Shown here: positions 1-8,016 of the stretch, piece by piece
Numbering within the stretch: position 1 is the stretch's first letter
How the letters are laid out: every line of letters begins with the position of its first letter
Origin: Bacillota bacterium
Lineage (GTDB): Bacteria; Bacillota; Clostridia; Christensenellales; UBA1242
DNA: 60,368 nucleotides
Direction: 5' to 3'
Assembly (NCBI GenBank): GCA_009784375.1
Contig: WRBV01000006.1
Span: 1-60,368 of the forward strand
Translations under genes and position numbers: made by a program
The notes under the pieces: generated by a model
What the model saw: the letters and a program-made list of their open reading frames with translations, nothing else
The model's database searches: none
What the model was told of the DNA's origin: nothing

Positions 1-123
1 TAGAACTATAGAACTATAGAACTATAGAACTATAGAACTATAGAACTATAGAACTATAGAACTATAGAACTATAGAACTATAGAACTATAGAACTATAGA
101 ACTATAGAACTATAGAACTATAG
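1..123. repeat. 8-bp tandem repeat array (TAGAACTA x15)
   Basis: Fifteen uninterrupted copies of TAGAACTA, plus a partial TAG, run from the first base of the window. The array ends in the 12-bp palindrome GAACTATAGTTC (115-126). There is no spacer between units, so it is a simple tandem repeat and not a CRISPR array. It lies downstream of the nucleotidyltransferase gene on the minus strand. The true left boundary is unknown because the window begins inside the array. Confidence 0.97.
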
Positions 124-147
124 TTCAACTCTTGCGTAAAAGTTGTG

Positions 148-160
148 TTTTGCGAAGTTA
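148..160. repeat. 13-bp direct repeat, left copy
   Basis: The sequence TTTTGCGAAGTTA occurs here and again at 1344-1356. The two copies bracket the nucleotidyltransferase gene as a segment of about 1.2 kb. The right copy overlaps the promoter region of the tyrosine recombinase gene. A 9-bp inverted repeat, CTTGCGTAA (131-139) with TTACGCAAG (207-215), also surrounds the left copy, and its right arm contains the nucleotidyltransferase stop codon. Confidence 0.6.
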
Positions 161-206
161 TAAAATCCCTGAGAATCCAAGAAAAAACTTAGATATAACC
201 TCGGGA

Positions 207-1259
207 TTACGCAAGGACTGTTCTGTCTGCTGGAAAGTTATCGTGGAATTTTTTAATGTTTTGTACAAACGTGTGTGCCTCGCGTATTGACCAAAATTCG
301 TCTGCAAGACCAAAAAGCTCCCACACAAGATTCTGGCACACATAGGATGCAAAATCGCTGTTAACTAGATAATTCAAAATTCGGAAGAAAATTTTTGCTT
401 CGTCTTCACCTGGCATTTGTTTGATTGACCTACCCTTCCCTGTTGCAACAAGTGGATGCTTTTTTGACTTGCTTGACTCATCCAATATGAAAAGCTCGTT
501 CGGAACATTAAAGAGAAGACAGTTAATAAAATATCCGCGCGTACGATCAAAGTTAACCTCACGCTCGCCGATTTTGTTAATAGTTTTAAAGAGACGAACC
601 ATCTTTATAAAGTTACCTTGCGTCGCTATATCTTTTGCACTCCCATTTCTTGCATGCAATTTTGGGAATGTAAAAATGTGTCTTTTGACTTTGTAGTCGT
701 ACAGCAAAACCCCACGGAAAATACGTGTGTCGCTTTGAAAGTCTGGCGTGCCTGGTTGTTTACTTAGCTTTCTTGGAATATCTTGTTCAATATAATTAAA
801 TGTGAAACACGGCGTAATTTCCAAGTTATGCTTGATACTACCTTGTCTTGGCACATGGATAAATTTTTCTCGCTGTGTAGTATTTCCACCAGTAAGTTCT
901 TTGAGGGCATCAAATAAAGCTTTTGAAAAATCTACAGGATTAAACTCAAACGAAGTTTCAACAAAATAATTATTAAAAAGGCGGTATTTTTTATGCGGTA
1001 AATCATCGGGGTCATACGAAGGCGTCTTTTTAAGCTCAACAACAATTTCAAGATTCGAAGGAAAATAAATATTAGTATCTAACGCATAACTTCCATGGAT
1101 ATATATATCTACATCAGTCGGGCTGACATAATAAGTGCGTTTTGACACAATTTCAAGTGCGCTCATGATAAGTTTTTTTGCTTGTTCAAAATCCGAGCCC
1201 ACACTCGAAACGCGAACTTGTTTAGATGCATTGTAAATGAATTCGTTGTTAAATGGCAT
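207..1259 (-). CDS. CD-NTase-like nucleotidyltransferase
   Basis: The protein is about 350 residues and belongs by motif to the polymerase-beta-type nucleotidyltransferases, closest to cGAS/DncV-like (SMODS) enzymes of bacterial anti-phage signalling. The fold signature is visible as GSYALDTNIYFPSNLEIVVEL-like sequence: GS at residues 56-57, then S68-N69-L70-E71 where active relatives have an Asp-x-Asp pair. The expected third carboxylate is in NLEITPCF near residue 147. The first metal-binding Asp is therefore Asn and the second is Glu, so activity is doubtful or altered. The start at 1259 is chosen because GGGGGAGGG lies just upstream; a longer reading frame reaches 1316. No effector gene is visible, but the downstream side is outside the window. 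The neighbour on the other side is a divergent tyrosine recombinase. Confidence 0.65.
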   Translation of the reverse strand: MPFNNEFIYNASKQVRVSSVGSDFEQAKKLIMSALEIVSKRTYYVSPTDVDIYIHGSYALDTNIYFPSNLEIVVELKKTPSYDPDDLPHKKYRLFNNYFVETSFEFNPVDFSKALFDALKELTGGNTTQREKFIHVPRQGSIKHNLEITPCFTFNYIEQDIPRKLSKQPGTPDFQSDTRIFRGVLLYDYKVKRHIFTFPKLHARNGSAKDIATQGNFIKMVRLFKTINKIGEREVNFDRTRGYFINCLLFNVPNELFILDESSKSKKHPLVATGKGRSIKQMPGEDEAKIFFRILNYLVNSDFASYVCQNLVWELFGLADEFWSIREAHTFVQNIKKFHDNFPADRTVLA

Positions 1260-1343
1260 GATAATGCCCTCCCCCATATTTAAGATTAATATAGCATAGG
1301 CATGCAGTACTTGCAAAACAAATTAGCGTACACCATTATTTGT

Positions 1344-1356
1344 TTTTGCGAAGTTA
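1344..1356. repeat. 13-bp direct repeat, right copy
   Basis: Second copy of TTTTGCGAAGTTA (first at 148-160). It overlaps the putative -35 element TTGCGA of the recombinase promoter, so it could be part of a promoter, a recombination site, or both. Confidence 0.6.
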
Positions 1357-1373
1357 GTAATTAATGTTAAAAT
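1346..1373 (+). promoter_or_regulatory. Putative promoter of the tyrosine recombinase gene
   Basis: TTGCGA (1346-1351), 16 nt, TAAAAT (1368-1373). The ATG at 1382 is 8 nt beyond the -10 box and has no Shine-Dalgarno sequence, suggesting a leaderless or near-leaderless mRNA. Confidence 0.4.
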
Positions 1374-1381
1374 TATATAGA

Positions 1382-2326
1382 ATGAATTATTTTAAAGAAA
1401 GAGAAAACAGAACTCTTGTATTACTAGAAATTCAAAAACAAGAATTACCACCTTTTTCGCATCGATTTTTCACAGGAATCGCCCAGCGAACATCCTCTCT
1501 TACACGTTTAAACTATTCGTACGATTTGGGGATATTCTTTAATTATCTTGTAACCCAGACAGAGGAATTTGGTGAAAAGATAGAAAATCTTACCGAACAT
1601 GACCTTGAACGTATTGAAGTTTGGCATGTTGAAATGTATATGGAGTGGCTCGGGTCGAATAATGGAGACAAAGCAAAAATGCGTAAACTTGCAACGCTGC
1701 GTTCATTTTTTGCATATTGTTTCAAGGTAGGATTAATTTCAAAAAACATCCTTCCAAATATTGATATGCCAAAGTTACAAGAAAAACCTATTGCTCGACT
1801 TGAACGAGATGAAATTCGTGAAATGTTTAACAGAATTGAAAATATGCGTGACCGCACAATTCTTTTGATGTTTTTGATGACAGGAATCCGTGTTTCCGAG
1901 CTTGTTGGACTTGATGTGTGTGACATTGATTTAAAGAATACAAGCTTTCGTGTTACACGAAAAGGCGGCAAACAAGAAATCCTATATATGCCAAGAGAAC
2001 TTGTGAACCAGATAGAAGCTTACTTGGATGCTTACAATCTTGATGAAACAAGCCCGCTATTCCCAAGTAATCGAAGCAGACGTATTTGTGTACGTTCGGT
2101 TCAAAATCTTGTTAAAAAATATACAAGTTTGGTGACACCACTCAAGAACATATCACCACATAAACTAAGAAGTACTTTTGGAACCAATCTTTATAGAGAG
2201 ACTGGGGATATATATGTAGTCGCAAGTGTACTTGGACATAAAGATGTAAATACGACAAAAAAACATTATGCTTCGATGAGTGAAGATATTAAAAGAGCAG
2301 CAGCCGATAAAGTAAAGTTATTCTGA
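1382..2326 (+). CDS. Tyrosine recombinase (XerC/XerD-like)
   Basis: A 314-residue site-specific recombinase of the phage-integrase family. The N-terminal SAM-like DNA-binding domain covers roughly residues 15-120 and the catalytic domain 135-310. All catalytic residues are visible: Arg170 in TGIRVSEL, Lys197 in RKGGKQE, His260 and Arg263 in HKLR, His286 in LGHKD, and the nucleophile Tyr296 in HYASMS. Length and architecture suit a Xer-type enzyme that resolves chromosome dimers or inverts or excises DNA. The ATG at 1382 is preferred over 1364 because 1364 falls in the promoter. It converges with the HD gene at 2329, leaving 2 bp. A small direct repeat flanks the neighbouring nucleotidyltransferase gene, so a role in a local mobile cassette is possible but not shown. 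Confidence 0.9.
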   Translation: MNYFKERENRTLVLLEIQKQELPPFSHRFFTGIAQRTSSLTRLNYSYDLGIFFNYLVTQTEEFGEKIENLTEHDLERIEVWHVEMYMEWLGSNNGDKAKMRKLATLRSFFAYCFKVGLISKNILPNIDMPKLQEKPIARLERDEIREMFNRIENMRDRTILLMFLMTGIRVSELVGLDVCDIDLKNTSFRVTRKGGKQEILYMPRELVNQIEAYLDAYNLDETSPLFPSNRSRRICVRSVQNLVKKYTSLVTPLKNISPHKLRSTFGTNLYRETGDIYVVASVLGHKDVNTTKKHYASMSEDIKRAAADKVKLF

Positions 2327-2328
2327 AA

Positions 2329-2919
2329 TTATTTAACGGTTTCTTCATCAAGATATGATGATAACATGTCTGCCGAATGAAATAAAAGAGCAAGCGGATA
2401 TTGCTTATATGCAACATTTAATGTAGAATTTGAATCTTTTGCACGTGCATCAAATGCACCCATGTGCCAATTAATTGCCATTGCCTCGTCACGCGTAAGG
2501 CGCATGTATGCCGATATCATATATACCGACTTTTCCCCATGACCATATGGAAGTGGGTCTTGATAAGCAAAGTATGGTTTTTGAACCCAATTACCATCTT
2601 CCTTGACATTACGAAGTTCAGTCTTGTAGCAATTTATTTTACAAACATCATGTAAAAGTGCAATTATTGCTATGCTCTCCTGGACTCCTTCTTTCTTGAA
2701 ATACTCGGCACCATATTCATTTTCAAGTATCTTGTAAAAACGATTATATACCCGTACACAATGCTCGACAAGTCCACCCTTGAAATTACCATGGAACCTT
2801 GTTGATGCGGGCGCAGTAAAAAAATCAGTACTGCGTAAATACTCAAGCATTTTATCGGCACCTTCTCGTTTTATGTGTTTTGAATAAATCTCTTCAAATT
2901 CTTTAATATACTTTTCCAT
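2329..2919 (-). CDS. HD-domain hydrolase
   Basis: A 196-residue protein with an HD-type metal-dependent phosphohydrolase signature: His53 (GGLVEH), His90-Asp91 (LLHD), His127 (PYGHG) and His152 (INWH). The spacing suits a single-domain HD hydrolase. The substrate is not predictable from sequence; nucleotides or nucleic-acid ends are the usual targets. No transmembrane segment is seen. It is transcribed on its own from a promoter whose -10 box ends 5 nt before the ATG, and it converges with the recombinase gene. Confidence 0.75.
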   Translation of the reverse strand: MEKYIKEFEEIYSKHIKREGADKMLEYLRSTDFFTAPASTRFHGNFKGGLVEHCVRVYNRFYKILENEYGAEYFKKEGVQESIAIIALLHDVCKINCYKTELRNVKEDGNWVQKPYFAYQDPLPYGHGEKSVYMISAYMRLTRDEAMAINWHMGAFDARAKDSNSTLNVAYKQYPLALLFHSADMLSSYLDEETVK

Positions 2920-2924
2920 GAGAC

Positions 2925-2953
2925 ATTATATCATATTGGAAACTTATTCGCAC
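2925..2953 (-). promoter_or_regulatory. Putative leaderless promoter of the HD hydrolase gene
   Basis: On the minus strand, GTGCGA (2953-2948), 17 nt, TATAAT (2930-2925), then 5 nt to the ATG at 2919. No ribosome binding site lies between them. The promoter overlaps the 3' end of the ABC transporter gene. Confidence 0.6.
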
Positions 2954-5496
2954 ACTATTTTCATTGCGTGTGCTACCCTACCATTTTTTGTATTTGAATA
3001 GGTTCGTAAAAAAATTATGTAACTTGCAACGATAACAAACAAAGTTGCTCCAAGAACTATTGCATAGAACAGAAATGAATGTGCAAAAATTGATAAGGCA
3101 TGTCCAGAAATTGACCGCGCTATTATATTACCAAACAACATAAACAGGAAAATTAAAAGTGCAGAACCCAGTACAATAAAACCCGTAAATATTCCAGCTT
3201 CTGCTATGAATATTTTTCTTGTATCATTTCTTTTTGCCCCAAGCGAACGCAATATTGCAATCATTTTACGTCTTGAACGAATTCCCATCCCTATGTAACC
3301 TACAATAATCAAGATTGCAAGAATTGCCATTACAATTGATACAGGCAGCATAGCAATAATCACAGAATCAAATGAATTCATAAAATTGCTGATTGAATAT
3401 GAATCTGAGAACATCACTTCAACATTGCCGCCCATATTATCAATTATTGCAGTAATTCGATCAAGGCTATAGTTTCTTGAAACTGCCATTGATGTGCTTG
3501 GAATTATCAACATGTTTACAAATTTTGCAAAATCTGAAGATGAAAGTACGATAATGTTCTCGGTAAGACTGTCGGTCGATATTGTTGATAATGGTTCTAT
3601 GCCAAAGACTGTTTCAGGATCGTCGAACCTTGCTATTGGGATATGTTGGATTGGTGAGTTTACATTTGGTTGTATTCTTGTCGAAAGATTAATAAACCAA
3701 GGCGTTTGATCAAAAACACTATGCATTACAACAAATGGCAAAGAACTCATAATATCTGCATCGTTTTCAAGGTGACTTGAGATAAACATGGTTCTTTCAC
3801 TTAGAATACTTGGGTCTCGTCTTATCACAAGACCATGATCATTGATTGATTGATTAAGGCTTGTCATAGAACCTATTGGATCATTTAAAAAGAAATTAGA
3901 GCCTGGGTCGATTGAAATTTCATTCAAGGCACCACTATCAATGTGGAGGCTTCCAGTTGAACCGCTTTGAATTCCCTGAATAGTTGAGACCGAAGTAAAT
4001 GCCGTTACCCAATCATTTTGAATGAGATACAATGCACGCGAGACTGCTTGATCCGAGAGATTGGTGCGTAAACGCATCATTGTGTTTGCAATAAAGTGGT
4101 CTCCTGGTGCATTGGTCATTTGATTGTTGCCCCAGAATCTTGCAAATGAATTATTTTGCCCCATGATGAAATACTGGTTAAAGTCTGTTTGATAGATTCC
4201 TGCTATGTTATATTCAACTTCGCCAAATACAAGATTATAGTTAATCAAATCTTCAATTTCTTTTACCAAGCCATGTGCATGGTATGCAGTAACAATTTGA
4301 TACGCCATGAAATCGGATATCACTACATCATTTTTTGTACTTGACCAATTCCCATGAATAAGTGTTTGTCCGAATTTGTTAGCACTTGATGCATCTACGT
4401 TACCCTCAATAATTGCAAGATATCGAATATTAAAAAGTGTATGTTCATGAGAAGCTGGTGTGTTGAAAGTGGTGGTAATATGTGGGCTTATTTGATAAAG
4501 AAGTGCCGATTGTGTATTTGCAAATCCAGATTGTCTTGTCCAATTATCGTGGTCTGCACTTGAAAAAATGCGTGTATTATCACGTAATACTATGTACGGT
4601 GAATCACTTTGAAGAAAGCTTGAAATAATTGCACGATTATGTGTAAGCGTAGATAAATTAAGCGAAATTGCAAAAAAAGTAATCGCAAGTATTGAAAGAA
4701 CAATACTGAATATCGTTCGAAGTTTGTTAATTCGGAAATTACCCCATGCAAGAGAAACTGTTTGCTTGGAAGACATTCGGGAATCTTCGAATGAAAACTT
4801 TTGCTCATCCTTTTCGATGATTGAAGCTTTGTTATTATCGTGAACTACATTCCCATTTTCAAGTTTAATAATTCTATCTGCGTGACGTTTAATCATTTCA
4901 ACATTATGTGTCGTTGCAACTACCAAGGTATCCTTTGATACATCCTTTAGAATTTGATAAATTTCATCCCGATTTTTATCATCTAGACTGCTTGTTAGTT
5001 CATCACTAAGTATTATTTTAGGTTTCTTTATAAGAACCCGAGCAATTGCAACGCGTTGAAGCTGTCCTCCACTTACCTCATGAGGATATCTTTTTTCTAA
5101 ACCAGAAATATCAAGTTTGTTGAACAAGTCGGTAATATCTTGTTTGCATACTTCTCGCCCTTGGATTTCTATTGCCAATGAAACATTTTCTTCCAAGGTG
5201 AGATGTTCAATTAACCCAAGGTCTTGATAAATTGTTGAAGCAAAGTTTGTTCTGTATGCATCCAATGCTGACTCGGTAAAATTTTCAATATAAACACCAT
5301 TTACAAGTAAATGTCCGCTTGTTTTTGTGTCAATGGCACCAAGAATATTAAGCAATGTTGTCTTGCCGCTTCCAGATGAGCCTGTTATAAAAACAAAACC
5401 AGATTTTGCAAATTTCAAATTAATATCAGAAAGACCAGTAACAACTTGTCCACTTTCGTTATTATAAACTTTTGATACGTTCTTTAGTTCGAGCAT
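2944..5496 (-). CDS. MacB-like ABC transporter, fused ATPase and FtsX permease
   Basis: An 850-residue fusion of an ABC ATPase (about residues 1-225) and an FtsX/MacB-type permease. ATPase motifs are Walker A GSSGSGKT, signature VSGGQLQRVAIA, Walker B ILSDE and an H-loop in ATTHN. One transmembrane helix near residue 260 is followed by a large extracytoplasmic domain of about 400 residues and three C-terminal helices, the mechanotransmission layout of this superfamily. Likely roles are export of peptides or lipoproteins, or envelope signalling; the cargo is unknown. The sequence AAAGGAA precedes the ATG. It lies downstream of mtaB but has its own TTGACA-type promoter. Confidence 0.88.
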   Translation of the reverse strand: MLELKNVSKVYNNESGQVVTGLSDINLKFAKSGFVFITGSSGSGKTTLLNILGAIDTKTSGHLLVNGVYIENFTESALDAYRTNFASTIYQDLGLIEHLTLEENVSLAIEIQGREVCKQDITDLFNKLDISGLEKRYPHEVSGGQLQRVAIARVLIKKPKIILSDELTSSLDDKNRDEIYQILKDVSKDTLVVATTHNVEMIKRHADRIIKLENGNVVHDNNKASIIEKDEQKFSFEDSRMSSKQTVSLAWGNFRINKLRTIFSIVLSILAITFFAISLNLSTLTHNRAIISSFLQSDSPYIVLRDNTRIFSSADHDNWTRQSGFANTQSALLYQISPHITTTFNTPASHEHTLFNIRYLAIIEGNVDASSANKFGQTLIHGNWSSTKNDVVISDFMAYQIVTAYHAHGLVKEIEDLINYNLVFGEVEYNIAGIYQTDFNQYFIMGQNNSFARFWGNNQMTNAPGDHFIANTMMRLRTNLSDQAVSRALYLIQNDWVTAFTSVSTIQGIQSGSTGSLHIDSGALNEISIDPGSNFFLNDPIGSMTSLNQSINDHGLVIRRDPSILSERTMFISSHLENDADIMSSLPFVVMHSVFDQTPWFINLSTRIQPNVNSPIQHIPIARFDDPETVFGIEPLSTISTDSLTENIIVLSSSDFAKFVNMLIIPSTSMAVSRNYSLDRITAIIDNMGGNVEVMFSDSYSISNFMNSFDSVIIAMLPVSIVMAILAILIIVGYIGMGIRSRRKMIAILRSLGAKRNDTRKIFIAEAGIFTGFIVLGSALLIFLFMLFGNIIARSISGHALSIFAHSFLFYAIVLGATLFVIVASYIIFLRTYSNTKNGRVAHAMKIVCE

Positions 5497-5511
5497 GATT
5501 TTCCTTTATAT

Positions 5512-5541
5512 ATTTTAATATGTGCAGTATATGTTTGTCAA
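5512..5541 (-). promoter_or_regulatory. Promoter of the ABC transporter gene
   Basis: On the minus strand, TTGACA (5541-5536), 18 nt, TAAAAT (5517-5512). The -35 box overlaps the last codon of mtaB. A short leader with AAAGGAA precedes the ATG at 5496. Confidence 0.6.
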
Positions 5542-6602
5542 TGTACTGTTAACTCTTTCAGTTTGTCTGCCCTTTCCTTTATTATTTTTGAATGTAATTG
5601 CTTCATACTTGCGGCAATTGTTCCCTTTCTTGGTGAGTATGGAAATATGTGTATTGCGTCAAACTTCATTTTGTTTGCAAAATCGTATGTCTGCATGAAA
5701 TCATCGTCTGTTTCGGTTGGAAAACCAACAATTATATCAACCGAAATCTTTGATGTTGGAAAGGCTTGGCGAATGCGATTTACTGCATCTTCAAATTGCT
5801 CGGACGTATAGTGTCTGTTCATTTTTTTAAGAATTGCATTTGATGCACTTTGCAAGCTCAGATGAAAATTAGGTTGAAAGTTTTTACAATTTGATAACTT
5901 TTCAATAAAGGTTCTGGTGATTATATTTACATATAGGCTGCTTATTTCAAACGGGATGCCAAGTTCATTTACCTCGACACAAAGGTTAGCGAGGTTTTTG
6001 TCACCATCTTTATAGGCGGTGAGGTTAATACCAGTAAGAACTATTTGATGCGGGGATATGGATTTAATTTCGGCAATGATGTCATTAATCGGTCGCGATG
6101 TTGCACGTCCTCGGAGATGCGGGACAATACAAAACGTGCAAAAGTTATCACAGCCATCTTGTATTTTGATATAGGTTTTTGTTCGGGTGACGGGGGCGAC
6201 AACACCGTGCAAAGTACGGTGTACATCGGAGTCCATGGACTCCGATGTGCTTTGCGCTATGCGCAAAGCGGTTGCCCCCGCCGTCTCTAGTACATATTTT
6301 ATTATCCCGTTTTTATCTGTACCAAATGTCTTGATTACATTATCTGAATTGAACTGGGTACTGTCATTTTCGCTTGCACAACCCATGATGATAATCTTTG
6401 CGTCTGGATTATTACGAGTTATTTTTGAAACTTCATGCCTGCTCTTTCTCTCTGCCACCCCTGTGACTGCACATGTATTAATTATATACAAATCGGCTTC
6501 ACCGACTGTTACTTGTAATCCATTATTACAAAGCTCTTGCGCCATCTTGTTACTCTCTGCTTGATTAGTTTTACATCCTAGTGTTATAAACTTGATTCTC
6601 AT
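5538..6602 (-). CDS. mtaB: MtaB-type tRNA t6A37 methylthiotransferase, lacking TRAM domain
   Basis: A radical-SAM methylthiotransferase that converts t6A37 to ms2t6A37 in tRNA. The N-terminal UPF0004 domain carries cluster cysteines in LGCKTNQ, INTCAV and IMGCAS. The radical-SAM CxxxCxxC is in GCDNFCTFC (near residues 151-158). Two oddities stand out. The protein stops at 354 residues, directly after the radical-SAM domain, whereas typical family members carry a C-terminal TRAM domain and are about 430-450 residues. The linker between the two domains (residues about 108-138) is encoded by a 90-bp nested palindrome. The ATG overlaps the rsmE stop codon, so the two genes are translationally coupled. 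Confidence 0.9.
   Translation of the reverse strand: MRIKFITLGCKTNQAESNKMAQELCNNGLQVTVGEADLYIINTCAVTGVAERKSRHEVSKITRNNPDAKIIIMGCASENDSTQFNSDNVIKTFGTDKNGIIKYVLETAGATALRIAQSTSESMDSDVHRTLHGVVAPVTRTKTYIKIQDGCDNFCTFCIVPHLRGRATSRPINDIIAEIKSISPHQIVLTGINLTAYKDGDKNLANLCVEVNELGIPFEISSLYVNIITRTFIEKLSNCKNFQPNFHLSLQSASNAILKKMNRHYTSEQFEDAVNRIRQAFPTSKISVDIIVGFPTETDDDFMQTYDFANKMKFDAIHIFPYSPRKGTIAASMKQLHSKIIKERADKLKELTVH
6191..6280. repeat. 90-bp cloverleaf-like palindromic element inside mtaB
   Basis: An outer stem (CGGGGGC 6191-6197 with GCCCCCG 6274-6280) encloses three hairpins. These are CACCGT/ACGGTG (6203-6221), a perfect 26-bp palindrome with arms ACATCGGAGTCCA/TGGACTCCGATGT (6223-6248), and GCTTTGCGC/GCGCAAAGC (6249-6269). 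The length is exactly 30 codons and the reading frame stays open. The structure is far more ordered than neighbouring coding sequence, which suggests a selfish palindromic element captured in frame. Confidence 0.8.
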
Positions 6603-7309
6603 ATCTCCCCCATTTTGCTGAGAATCAATGTTGTTGCCGCAATTGCCGCCGTTTCACTTCGAAGTGTTCGACTTCCAAGTGTTATTGGTGTCGCAACTTC
6701 TGTAATTACAAGATTTTCTTCCAATGTAAATCCACCCTCGGGACCGATAACAAGTGCATTGTAACTTGACCCTTGTGTCTTTTCACGTGTTATTCTATCT
6801 TGTTTTTCACCCCTGTCGGCATAGAATGTATTATCAAAACTTGTGATTTCATTTAGCATTTCTTTAAATGTAATAGGTTCATGAACCTTAAGCGGAATGC
6901 TTCTGCCACATTGTTTGCAACTTTGCTTTGCTATGCTGTTCAATTTTTCGATGTTAACATTTTTGGCTGCAATGTTAGAATTCGAACTTGTAAATGGAAC
7001 AAGTTCACTTGCACCTAATTCATTCAATTTTTCAACAATAAGGGCAAGGTTATCAAGCTTTATAAGACCAATAAAAACAACCAATTTGTTCTTTGGATTT
7101 TGTTTATTCTTTGACTTTGAATCAAATGCAAGGGTCGCTTCGTCGCGAGTAATTTTTACAATAGTATATTTGTAATCACAATTATCACCGTTACATAATA
7201 TGATTTTGTCGCCTGGCTTTGCACGCATAACAAATGCCAAGTGATGGTGCTCCGAACCCGTTAGCTCGAAATCATTACCAAGTATTTGACTTACAAAAAA
7301 TCGCTTCAT
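6599..7309 (-). CDS. rsmE: 16S rRNA m3U1498 methyltransferase RsmE
   Basis: A SPOUT-family methyltransferase of about 236 residues that methylates N3 of U1498 in 16S rRNA using SAM. The N-terminal PUA-like domain begins MKRFFVSQ, and the C-terminal knot shows the family motifs VIGPEGGFTLEE and LGSRTLRSETAA. The ATG at 7309 matches the family start and has TATAAT 6 nt upstream, so the mRNA is probably leaderless; longer frames to 7348 run into the promoter. The stop overlaps the mtaB start by 4 bp, forming an rsmE-mtaB operon that modifies rRNA and tRNA. Confidence 0.95.
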   Translation of the reverse strand: MKRFFVSQILGNDFELTGSEHHHLAFVMRAKPGDKIILCNGDNCDYKYTIVKITRDEATLAFDSKSKNKQNPKNKLVVFIGLIKLDNLALIVEKLNELGASELVPFTSSNSNIAAKNVNIEKLNSIAKQSCKQCGRSIPLKVHEPITFKEMLNEITSFDNTFYADRGEKQDRITREKTQGSSYNALVIGPEGGFTLEENLVITEVATPITLGSRTLRSETAAIAATTLILSKMGEI

Positions 7310-7315
7310 GGAGAT

Positions 7316-7344
7316 ATTATAGCATTTGCTAATAAAGATTGTAA
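7316..7344 (-). promoter_or_regulatory. Leaderless promoter of rsmE
   Basis: On the minus strand, TTACAA (7344-7339), 17 nt, TATAAT (7321-7316), then 6 nt to the ATG at 7309. No Shine-Dalgarno sequence is present. Confidence 0.7.
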
Positions 7345-7369
7345 GCAAGAAAAATAATAAAGTTACACA

Positions 7370-7572
7370 TCATTCTGAGGAGCAAAGCGACGGTCGCCCA
7401 TTCGCGAAGCGAACAGTACATCTTTTCCATAATGCGCATTGACAAAGTCAACCAGAATCTAGGCAAAGCCGCAATAAGTTTTGCCAGACACAATCTCGAC
7501 TTATTAGGCTTAATATAATGCGGCTTCGCCTAGATTCTTCACGCCCTCGTTACATTCAGTTGTTCAGAATGA
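7370..7572. repeat. MITE-like palindromic repeat element
   Basis: This fills most of the roughly 325-bp gap between rsmE and rpsU. It is bounded by inverted ends TCATTCTGA (7370-7378) and TCAGAATGA (7564-7572). Inside, a 20-bp inverted repeat with one mismatch (7454-7473 against 7519-7538, core CTAGGCAAAGCCGC) forms a long hairpin. Related half-copies occur elsewhere in the window. No open reading frame of note is seen within it. Confidence 0.7.
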
Positions 7573-7602
7573 CGTATAGAGAATTTTTATCACTTTTAAG
7601 AA

Positions 7603-7628
7603 AAAAGACTCCTTTAACAGAGTCTTTT
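7603..7628 (-). terminator. Rho-independent terminator of rpsU
   Basis: Stem AAAAGACTC/GAGTCTTTT with an 8-nt loop, followed on the minus strand by a T-rich run, 5 bp after the rpsU stop codon. Confidence 0.9.
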
Positions 7629-7633
7629 CAATT

Positions 7634-7822
7634 TTACCCACGTGCGTCTTTTTTCGCCTTTTTACGCGCAGCCTCGGATTTCTTTTTCTTTGCAACGGAT
7701 GGCTTTACGTATTCTTCTTTTTTACGCATGTCGCCGATGATGCCGTCTTTTTGTACCTTGCGCTTGAAACGCTTGAGGGCGGATTCTAAAGATTCGTTTT
7801 CTCCTACGATTACTTGTGTCAT
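7634..7822 (-). CDS. rpsU: 30S ribosomal protein bS21
   Basis: A 62-residue basic protein with the S21 signature: N-terminal [24 protein letters not shown] region followed by a Lys/Arg-rich tail. It is a small-subunit protein near the 3' end of 16S rRNA that helps initiation. The start has a strong Shine-Dalgarno sequence (AAGGGGGTG), unlike many leaderless neighbours, and a clear promoter and terminator, so it is monocistronic. Confidence 0.97.
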   Translation of the reverse strand: MTQVIVGENESLESALKRFKRKVQKDGIIGDMRKKEEYVKPSVAKKKKSEAARKKAKKDARG

Positions 7823-7858
7823 TAATTCTTCACCCCCTTCTAGGTTTTACGTTCATCT

Positions 7859-7886
7859 ATTATAGCATATGATTTTATTTTGTCAA
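7859..7886 (-). promoter_or_regulatory. Promoter of rpsU
   Basis: On the minus strand, TTGACA (7886-7881), 16 nt, TATAAT (7864-7859). Both boxes match the vegetative sigma-factor consensus. A leader of about 30 nt carries the Shine-Dalgarno sequence. Confidence 0.85.
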
Positions 7887-7940
7887 ATTAAACTTCTTTC
7901 AAAATTGATAATCATGTCTATCTATTCTGCTCTCCCATCA

Positions 7941-7970
7941 AAAAATGATATAGCGAACTATATCATTTTT
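7941..7970 (-). terminator. Rho-independent terminator of rny
   Basis: A perfect 13-bp stem AAAAATGATATAG/CTATATCATTTTT with a CGAA loop lies downstream of the rny stop codon. It is symmetrical, so it could work in both directions. Confidence 0.8.
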
Positions 7971-8016
7971 GTTGTGATTTGTCAATACTCATACAGCGCT
8001 TCCATCGCTCGATGTT

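Noticed and set aside
1..123. Tandem array as a CRISPR array
   Set aside because: Units are 8 bp with no spacers and there are no cas genes.
6187..6564. 125-codon plus-strand frame opposite mtaB
   Set aside because: It is a shadow of the mtaB coding strand and has no ribosome binding site or family resemblance.
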